Translations under genes and position numbers: made by a program
Shown here: positions 60,013 to 64,000 of the stretch, piece by piece
Position numbering within the stretch: the first letter of the stretch is position 1
Layout: each line of letters starts with the position of its first letter
Notes under the pieces: generated by a model
Seen by the model: the letters and a program-made list of their open reading frames with translations, nothing else
What the model was told of the DNA's origin: nothing
The model's database searches: none
NCBI GenBank assembly: GCA_023414355.1
Contig: JAEZOB010000040.1
Coordinates: 124,001 to 188,000 of the forward strand
DNA length: 64,000 bases
Reading direction: 5' to 3'
DNA from: Bacillota bacterium
Lineage (GTDB): Bacteria > Bacillota > Clostridia > Lachnospirales > Lachnospiraceae

Positions 60013-60786
60013 TTAAAGAACACCATCTTTAAGAAATATGGTATCAATATTACAATAACCTTGATAGCCTATTCTTTTGTAAGCATTGACTGCTCCTTCA
60101 GAAGCAGTGAGTACAGAGATTGATTTTCCCAGTTGTAAAGCATCTATTTCTGCGGCATTAACTAAATACCCACCTATGCCTTTCTTTCTATAACCAACTA
60201 ATGTGCCGACCCATGCGATCTCAACAAATTCATCACCTAATATAGACATGCATGCTCCTACAGGCAATCCATTGTATTCTGCGAGATAGAACCTCACATG
60301 ATGCATATGAAAAGCATCAATATAATGCTCATAGGTAAACAAGATATATTCAAAGGATGAAGTGAGTATCGCTCCACACATTTTTAACTGTTGTAGATCA
60401 TTTACCCGGAAAATATTCAAACATTTCTCGGAGGGTGGCAAACAAGTATTGGGAGCTAAGGTCTTCAACATACCCAAAGAAGTAAACCCGGTTTTAAATA
60501 ATCCTGTTTTCATAAAACAACCTAATAAATCAATATCCTCAGGGGCAGACCCCGGAGTGATCACCAGATTATTAGGAATTTCTCTGCTTCTTATACGTGC
60601 AACGATTTGACTTATTTGCTCACAATAATCTGTATCGTTAAGTAATATTGAATATGTAAAATCAATATCCCCAGAAAGCCAGCTTATATCACTTTTATGG
60701 TTTCTGATTCCGCGTATATTGCCAAGCATATTCCAATATAATTCATGTCCTTGTAAAATATAATCGATATAGGACGTTTCTAACAT
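60013..60786 (-). CDS. GNAT family acetyltransferase
   Basis: About 257 residues. The C-terminal half has the GNAT acetyl-CoA motif VGTLVGYRKKGIGGYLVNAAE (motif A, Gly-x-Gly) and TASEGAVNAYKRIGYQ (motif B). The N-terminal part is not conserved in a way I recognise. ATG 60786 has AGGGG nine bases upstream; the ATG at 60804 overlaps the stop of the upstream gene and is possible through coupling. It may acetylate a small molecule or protein of its partner gene. Confidence 0.82.
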   Translation of the reverse strand: MLETSYIDYILQGHELYWNMLGNIRGIRNHKSDISWLSGDIDFTYSILLNDTDYCEQISQIVARIRSREIPNNLVITPGSAPEDIDLLGCFMKTGLFKTGFTSLGMLKTLAPNTCLPPSEKCLNIFRVNDLQQLKMCGAILTSSFEYILFTYEHYIDAFHMHHVRFYLAEYNGLPVGACMSILGDEFVEIAWVGTLVGYRKKGIGGYLVNAAEIDALQLGKSISVLTASEGAVNAYKRIGYQGYCNIDTIFLKDGVL

Positions 60787-60800
60787 TTTGAGCAACCCCT

Positions 60801-61562
60801 TCATTGTGTTCGAACGTTATTTTTCATGATGTTTTCCGGTAGATATATTTCAAATCTGCAAGCCAGATCGCCGCCAAGTGCTGAGCATATTACGTTACCT
60901 TCTAAAGAAGTATCAAGCGCTGCTTCCCAAAATATTTTTGTATGCCCCAGACTGCAATAACAGATTGTTTTTGATACTGTTTTATCCCATAGAATTGACT
61001 CTTTTGCAAACTGGCAATGACATAAATGATAGCGCTTTTCCAGAGGATGTGACGCATGTAAGAAATTCTTTGTATGAAAGGGTATCGCGGTGGTTACAAT
61101 TTTATTCCCATATCTCTTTCCATAAAATATATCTTCTATGGAGTTGATATAGTTATATACCTCGCTATCGATGGGTTGTCCATAAAATAACTCTCCACTA
61201 ATTAAATACTCTCGAAGTTCGTTCATTCGATCCTTTCTAACATCTTTTGCAAAGGAATCGATATCATTATAGTGTAAGAATATCTCTCTGACCCACCTAA
61301 AATCCTCTCTCTTTAATCCGTGGCACACCTTTGAGAATACTTTGTTTGCTGTTTTATTATCAGCCATCTGATCAAATTGATCTACAAGTTGGTAGGTAGC
61401 GTTACATAGTTGCTCGTCACTCATTGAAGCATTTGGAACTTCTATCGTTGTGTTTATCTGCTCCCATGCTTCACTTCCCAAATTCATCACGATCTCATTC
61501 TTGATACGGTTGATTATCTTTTCGTTTTCCGGATAATTGATTTCTTCCATTAATGTCTCCAT
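60801..61562 (-). CDS. Unrecognised Cys/His-motif protein cotranscribed with the GNAT gene
   Basis: About 253 residues, mostly helical. Conserved-looking segments are RYHLCHCQFAKESI and TICYCSLGHTKIFWEAAL, a Cys-His-rich pair that could bind metal or a haem-like ligand. No signal peptide. ATG 61562 follows GAGGAG by six bases and is preferred over ATG 61586. It overlaps the GNAT start by an ATGA junction. The family was not identified. Confidence 0.65.
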   Translation of the reverse strand: METLMEEINYPENEKIINRIKNEIVMNLGSEAWEQINTTIEVPNASMSDEQLCNATYQLVDQFDQMADNKTANKVFSKVCHGLKREDFRWVREIFLHYNDIDSFAKDVRKDRMNELREYLISGELFYGQPIDSEVYNYINSIEDIFYGKRYGNKIVTTAIPFHTKNFLHASHPLEKRYHLCHCQFAKESILWDKTVSKTICYCSLGHTKIFWEAALDTSLEGNVICSALGGDLACRFEIYLPENIMKNNVRTQ

Positions 61563-61784
61563 GCATATCTCCTCATTCTTTATCATTCATATTTGATAAC
61601 TTATTATAACTAACTTCCCTTCCAGAAAGCTAACAACCGTAAGTTTATTCTTCGTCAGGAAAAAAAGAATATAAACCATCGGTTGAATTCCTAAATGTCA
61701 AATTGGTTTACAAATATCCCCGTAGTTACTATAATGAAACTATCCTTTCTCTATGAAACACAGAATGAACGCCTGGAGGAACCT

Positions 61785-62984
61785 ATGGTCGATAAAAACA
61801 AAATCGGGCAAAATCTATATGCTCTTCGTAAAAAATCAGGGATCACTCAGGATAATCTTGCGAAGATATTGAATATAACACCGCAAGCAATATCAAAATG
61901 GGAAAATGGGATTTCTATTCCGGATACCTACCTTCTTCCGGTGTTATCGCAGCTGTATCACATTCCGATGGAAGCTCTTTTATGCGTAAATTTAAATTCC
62001 AATGTGACGCAGGATAACAGTAACAACAAGGTTCTGTTACCGGGGCTGAAATTATACACTGGTGCGCCTTCTCTGATCGGTTGTATCAAATCAAGTCTTC
62101 ATTATATTGGTATCTATGTATCCCTGGGATGGATTTCAGCGCCATATGCATTCATGTTAAATATTAACGATACAGTATCTATGAAAGGTCCTGAATTTTG
62201 GAATGATCAAGGATGTTTTCTATCACACATAGGAAATTGTGGCGGAATAATTGAGACCCTAAGTGGCTGGAAAGGTGAGAAGGATATATCTGATAAAAGA
62301 AGTACTGCTTGGATATCAATCAGAAATGCAATTAATAAGGGCTTACCCTGCTATGTATGGGAGCTGGATAAGCCTCAGTATTATCTGGTCGCTGGTTATG
62401 ACGACTTAGGATATTATTATTTTGATAACGATTCCGGAAATATTGCCGGTCCTTTCCCGTATGAGGCATTGGGAAATAGCGATTGGGGTATCCTTGAAAT
62501 ACATATTATCCATCCAGGCAGTATCTCAGATAATTTAAAATCAGTAAAAGATATCTTTGAATATGCGATTACGATCGGTAACCCGGTACTATATCGCCCA
62601 AATGACGGCTATACCATGGGGATTGAAGCTTACCCAGTATGGTGGAATGCTATAGCTGATAATACCGCTGAATATTACGGTTGTGCTTACAATGCTGCCT
62701 TCTGGTCACATTGTAAATCCATGGCGGCATCCTTTCTCCTTGAGGCTAAGCTGCGGATCGGGATTATGGAGGAGCTGTTTGATGATGCAATTCACTGCTA
62801 CCAAAACTGCGCCAGATCCTTAAAAAAAATGACAGAAGTATATCCTCTTATTCATGGAGTTTCAGAAGTTACAAGCGAGCATAAGGATGCTGCAATTCAT
62901 TTGCTTCAAAAAGCCTACAGACAAGAACAAAGTGGATTAAATTGTATAAAGAATATTCTAAATGAAATTTATAAGCTATGGTAG
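61785..62984 (+). CDS. XRE helix-turn-helix protein fused to a BtrH/C39-like domain
   Basis: A 399-residue protein. Residues about 5-65 are an XRE/Cro HTH (IGQNLYALRKKSGITQDNLAKIL, WENGISIPDTYLL). The rest, about 95-260, resembles the BtrH N-terminal/C39-like fold: PSLIGCIKSSLHYIG with the Cys, GLPCYVWELD and YYLVAGYDDLGYYYF. The usual catalytic His position reads Tyr in YYLVAGYDD, so peptidase activity is unlikely. GGAGG lies five bases before the ATG. Possible one-component regulator responding to a ligand or peptide. Confidence 0.7.
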   Translation: MVDKNKIGQNLYALRKKSGITQDNLAKILNITPQAISKWENGISIPDTYLLPVLSQLYHIPMEALLCVNLNSNVTQDNSNNKVLLPGLKLYTGAPSLIGCIKSSLHYIGIYVSLGWISAPYAFMLNINDTVSMKGPEFWNDQGCFLSHIGNCGGIIETLSGWKGEKDISDKRSTAWISIRNAINKGLPCYVWELDKPQYYLVAGYDDLGYYYFDNDSGNIAGPFPYEALGNSDWGILEIHIIHPGSISDNLKSVKDIFEYAITIGNPVLYRPNDGYTMGIEAYPVWWNAIADNTAEYYGCAYNAAFWSHCKSMAASFLLEAKLRIGIMEELFDDAIHCYQNCARSLKKMTEVYPLIHGVSEVTSEHKDAAIHLLQKAYRQEQSGLNCIKNILNEIYKLW

Positions 62985-63050
62985 ATCCTATTATATTGAA
63001 AATGTCTTTCTGTTAGGATTAAAGAAAGATACACTATAACTGATTTAAGT

Positions 63051-63104
63051 AAAAACACCCCTGCAACCATCTTCACATCATAAAATGGTTGCAGGGGTGT
63101 TTTT
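63051..63104. terminator. Bidirectional terminator between the last two genes
   Basis: AAAAACACCCCTGCAACCAT and ATGGTTGCAGGGGTGTTTTT form a 20-base perfect stem with T tracts on both strands. Confidence 0.9.
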
Positions 63105-63133
63105 ATCGACCACTTGCGTCTACGACGGTACTA

Positions 63134-64000
63134 TTATTTTGATTTCACAGAAAATACACCTGCATTCTTGTTTTCGATTCTAAACTTGACCTTGGCATCT
63201 CCTACCGTGGTCCATGAAGTTTTACTTATTACAGAGGAGTCATTTTGCCAGGTTGTATAAATAGCATCATACAATTGATCCGGTGTACTTGAAATTGCCG
63301 TACAGTATAAATGCAGGATACTTTTTAACACTTCGGAATAATCTATATAACCGGTTGACGGTCTGCTGAGAGAACCTGAAATATAGATTTCATAGTGATC
63401 GAATTCCTTATATAAGCGTAGGGTGACAATCGTAGCGTTAGCGTTTACCTCGGCAACGATTGCGTTATCAGATACCTTTATTCCCGTATAATCGCAGGAA
63501 GGACCCTCCATACTACTTGCCAGTACTGTATTTAATAAAGTCGCGCTATATGTATTAAGTGCATCTTCAAATGGTGTATTTCCCGTAACATCAGAGCTCC
63601 AATGACCTGTTGGATCAGTAAGAGGTCCTTTGGCAAAGCTTGATAGCTTAGGAAAATCGATTGGTTCTATATGCACAATTGGATATTTGTTATAGGTTGT
63701 CCATGGTTTACCGTTAGCGTCATATATTGATGAGGTATCCGGTAGTGATTTTGGCCATTTAATCGTGCTAAAGCATAATACCATAGCATAATTTTTAAAA
63801 TCGGTAAAATTAATATGTTCTGTAAAATGCCTGTAGTGAATTAATTTGTACATTGTCTCACAATATATTAAGGAGACATCACCAAAAGCATCATCTGTGA
63901 TATAAGCGTCTTTGTAAGCAGTCAAGGTAACTGTTGTCTTCCCATCATAGTATTTATATTTCCTGGAGTTTAAGGTATAAATTAATTTCTCTTTTCCGCT
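63134..64000 (-). CDS. Unrecognised secreted-looking protein, 5' end outside window
   Basis: The frame is open to base 64000, giving 289 residues with no start in view; the first in-frame start candidate inside (TTG at 63925) has no ribosome-binding site. The visible part is beta-rich with segments such as CETMYKLIHYRHFTEHI, KGPLTDPTGHWSSDV and TIVTLRLYKEFDHYEIYIS. It resembles C-terminal parts of secreted clostridial proteins, but I cannot name a family. It ends at the bidirectional terminator. Confidence 0.6.
   Translation of the reverse strand, partial: SGKEKLIYTLNSRKYKYYDGKTTVTLTAYKDAYITDDAFGDVSLIYCETMYKLIHYRHFTEHINFTDFKNYAMVLCFSTIKWPKSLPDTSSIYDANGKPWTTYNKYPIVHIEPIDFPKLSSFAKGPLTDPTGHWSSDVTGNTPFEDALNTYSATLLNTVLASSMEGPSCDYTGIKVSDNAIVAEVNANATIVTLRLYKEFDHYEIYISGSLSRPSTGYIDYSEVLKSILHLYCTAISSTPDQLYDAIYTTWQNDSSVISKTSWTTVGDAKVKFRIENKNAGVFSVKSK

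Overview
The window looks like a chromosomal stretch from a spore-forming anaerobic Clostridia species, most likely of the Lachnospiraceae (Lachnoclostridium/Anaerocolumna type). The evidence is moderately AT-rich DNA with strong AGGAGG ribosome-binding sites, sporulation genes (spoIIR, a SPOCS/LysM protein, a LysM-GH18 enzyme), a trimeric electron-bifurcating type [FeFe] hydrogenase, a T-box ahead of ileS and a c-di-AMP receptor gene. No phage, transposase, CRISPR array, rRNA or tRNA gene was seen. Species identity is inference.

Layout. 0-9 kb: the end of an HD-GYP gene, azlCD, a spore-type LysM-GH18 enzyme, clpB, a tetR plus metallo-beta-lactamase-fold pair, a PrcB-like lipoprotein and veg. 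9-15 kb: a leftward operon of an S-layer-homology (SLH) protein, an HlyD-type adaptor, a MacB-type ATPase and a MacB/FtsX permease, preceded by a 116-nt inverted repeat. 15-26 kb: envelope and sporulation housekeeping genes (SPOCS protein, ispE, spoIIR, capA, plsC, vanY-type carboxypeptidase, pncB). 26-37 kb: T-box and ileS (type 2), c-di-AMP receptor, lipoprotein foldase, a YgiQ-type radical-SAM protein, a DEAD-box helicase and a perR-like gene under a Per/Fur-like box. 38-49 kb: the hydrogenase block. The leftward operon encodes a NuoE-like subunit, a histidine-kinase-type ATPase, a DsrE-like protein, a 2Fe-2S protein, a NuoF-like subunit and HydA. A rightward set transcribed away from it encodes a PAS/degenerate-GGDEF protein, two DRTGG-like proteins, an anti-sigma-type ATPase, a HydS-like hydrogenase homologue and a PHP phosphoesterase. 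49-64 kb: an MFS exporter with an attenuator leader, phzF, asnS, queT and an accessory stretch of secreted repeat proteins, a second TetR, a polyferredoxin operon, a GNAT pair and an XRE fusion protein.

How the parts fit. The hydrogenase operon would couple NADH and ferredoxin oxidation to hydrogen release. The adjacent sensor set could report redox or hydrogen state; this is inferred from family and arrangement. The SLH-adaptor-ABC operon could form an envelope-anchored exporter.

The most interesting signals are noncoding. (1) The MFS gene has a palindromic operator inside its promoter spacer, a 29-codon leader ORF and a hairpin that covers its ribosome-binding site. (2) A structured element recurs three times: inside the ileS T-box leader, as the asnS leader with a duplicated arm that could switch pairing partners, and upstream of an RCC1-repeat gene. 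(3) The leader and ribosome-binding site ahead of one hydrogenase gene are repeated in tandem. All coordinates, motifs and pairings were read by eye; no search or folding program was run.
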